A stretch of DNA of 64,000 nt from Alicycliphilus denitrificans_A (lineage in GTDB: Bacteria > Pseudomonadota > Gammaproteobacteria > Burkholderiales > Burkholderiaceae_C): the NCBI RefSeq assembly GCF_044792555.1, contig NZ_CP126238.1, forward strand, positions 2,046,001 through 2,110,000, read 5' to 3'. Made by a program: the position numbers and the translations under genes. The notes below the pieces were generated by a model, which saw only the letters and a list, made by a program, of their open reading frames with translations, was not told the origin of the DNA and ran no database searches. This document shows, one piece after another, positions 63,196 to 64,000 of the stretch (positions are counted from its first letter, which is position 1; the number at the start of each line of letters is the position of its first letter).

Positions 63196-63792
63196 ATCGC
63201 TACTGAATTCCGTGACCGTCGCCAGCGCGAAGAGCGCAAGCACCGTCTGAACCGAGAAATCTCGGCGCCCGAAGTGCGCCTGTCTGGTCCTGAAAACGAG
63301 CCCATTGGCATCGTCAGCCTGCAGGAAGCCCTGCGCATGGCCGGTGACCTGGATGTGGACTTGGTGGAAATTGCCGCCACGGCGAACCCGCCCGTCTGTC
63401 GTCTGATGGACTACGGCAAGTTCAAGTACCAGGAACAGAAGAAGGCGGCCGAGGCCAAGGCCAAGCAGACGGTTATCGACATCAAGGAAGTCAAGTTCCG
63501 TCCCGGTACGGACGATGGCGACTACAACATCAAGCTGCGCAACATCCGCCGCTTTCTGGCCGATGGTGACAAGTGCAAGATCACGCTGCGTTTTCGCGGC
63601 CGCGAGATCACGCACCAGGAACTGGGTCTGGCGCTGCTCAACCGGCTGCGCGACGATCTGGCTGACACCATCCTGGTCGAGCAGTTTCCCAAGCTGGAAG
63701 GCCGCCAGATGATCATGATGATCGCGCCGGCGCGCAAGAAGCCTGGGGCCAAGCCGGCGGCCGAAGGCGCAGCGGGCGCAAGCGCTGCATAG
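63196..63792 (+). CDS. infC: Translation initiation factor IF-3 (probable ATC start)
   Basis: IF-3 binds the 30S subunit and rejects non-AUG starts. This protein of about 198 residues has the N-domain (RLNREISAPEVRLSGPENEP, GIVSLQEALRMAG), linker MDYGKFKYQEQKKAAEAKAK and C-domain (VKFRPGTDDGDYNIKLRNIR). No ATG precedes the conserved N-terminus: the frame offers TTG 63181, GTG 63187 and ATC 63196. AAGGTG ends 6 nt before ATC, giving the best ribosome-site spacing. A rare start codon is the known basis of IF-3 autoregulation in E. coli (AUU). It lies 87 bp after thrS. Confidence 0.93.
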   Translation: MATEFRDRRQREERKHRLNREISAPEVRLSGPENEPIGIVSLQEALRMAGDLDVDLVEIAATANPPVCRLMDYGKFKYQEQKKAAEAKAKQTVIDIKEVKFRPGTDDGDYNIKLRNIRRFLADGDKCKITLRFRGREITHQELGLALLNRLRDDLADTILVEQFPKLEGRQMIMMIAPARKKPGAKPAAEGAAGASAA

Positions 63793-63814
63793 GCAACAAG
63801 AATTTGACCGGCAC

Positions 63815-63840
63815 ATGCCGCAAGGCGGTGCCGGCCGATA
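63815..63840 (+). other. Hairpin between infC and rpmI
   Basis: CCGGCAC and GTGCCGG frame an inner GCC-GCAA-GGC loop. There is no T-run, so it is not a terminator. It may be an RNA-processing or regulatory fold in the infC-rpmI leader, the region where L20/L35 autoregulation acts in other bacteria. Confidence 0.4.
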
Positions 63841-63965
63841 GGTGGTGCGAAGGCACTGCCGCACGGCGGACTGAAAAGCCTGCCGTTTAAAAAGTGGCTC
63901 GGGGCCAACAAGCTTGCACAGCGGTGTGCAAACGCCTCACGAGCACAAGCAACAGGAGCATTCAC

Positions 63966-64000
63966 ATGCCCAAAATGAAGACCAAGAGCAGCGCGAAGAA
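63966..64000 (+). CDS. rpmI: 50S ribosomal protein L35, start only
   Basis: MPKMKTKSSAKK is the conserved N-terminus of L35. AGGAG precedes the ATG. The gene runs off the end of the window. Its position after infC is the normal order, with rplT expected next. Confidence 0.93.
   Translation, partial: MPKMKTKSSAK

Noticed and set aside
63815..63840. Terminator between infC and rpmI
   Set aside because: No T-run follows the stem, and infC-rpmI-rplT are normally co-transcribed.
61093..63864. 923-codon minus-strand frame opposite thrS and infC
   Set aside because: Antisense shadow of two strongly conserved genes, with no domain of its own.

Overview
The window looks like a betaproteobacterial chromosome, probably Burkholderiales/Comamonadaceae. 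This is inferred from the GC-rich core genes, the yejABEF, fabI and thrS-infC-rpmI arrangement, and the style of the insertion sequences; no rRNA is present to fix a genus. It has three parts: a left flank (1-3672), a genomic island of about 41 kb (3673-44555), and ordinary core chromosome (44556-64000).

Left flank: a self-inhibited Fic-type AMP-transferase gene preceded by four evenly spaced TGGGGTA/TACCCCA boxes, a PIN-like nuclease gene, and a GNAT/DUF1778 toxin-antitoxin pair. It ends in a terminator hairpin that appears to be the original terminator of a tRNA-Ser gene, now about 41 kb away from it.

Island: a 16-bp direct repeat (3673-3688 and 44540-44555) copies the 3' end of the intact tRNA-Ser(GGA) at the right edge. 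A P4-type tyrosine integrase sits just inside the left repeat but is split by an intact-looking IS21-family element. The interior is a patchwork. It holds AlpA plus an inovirus Gp2-type replication protein with a (TATC)17 repeat in front of it; an element-maintenance block (RDF-like protein, YqaJ recombinase, DUF932, RadC-like protein, glycine-zipper protein); many intact, nested or decayed insertion sequences (IS21, IS5, IS4, IS256, IS3 x3, ISL3, IS66); gene remnants (UmuC, NERD protein, excisionase-type HTH); and AT-rich orphan genes.

The main cargo is at 28066-43412. A cytosine-5 methyltransferase, two large uncharacterised proteins and a 1998-residue DUF1998-type helicase form a tight operon that matches type II Druantia anti-phage systems (DruM-DruF-DruG-DruE). 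It is followed by a Cas4/RecB-like PD-(D/E)XK nuclease carrying four probable Fe-S cysteines and a convergent HNH endonuclease with a possible modified-base-reading N-terminal domain. These two are possible extra parts of the defence locus.

Core: a ThDP enzyme of the acetolactate-synthase family, an amino-acid-binding protein with a divergent LysR regulator, an SPFH/NfeD pair, an Orn/Lys/Arg decarboxylase, a secreted ATP-dependent DNA ligase, a YdcH-like protein, fabI, a yejABEF peptide importer with a small methyltransferase gene inside it, and the thrS-infC-rpmI operon. thrS is preceded by a short threonine-rich leader ORF, a hairpin over its stop codon and a terminator, the layout of a transcription attenuator. 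infC appears to start at a rare ATC codon.
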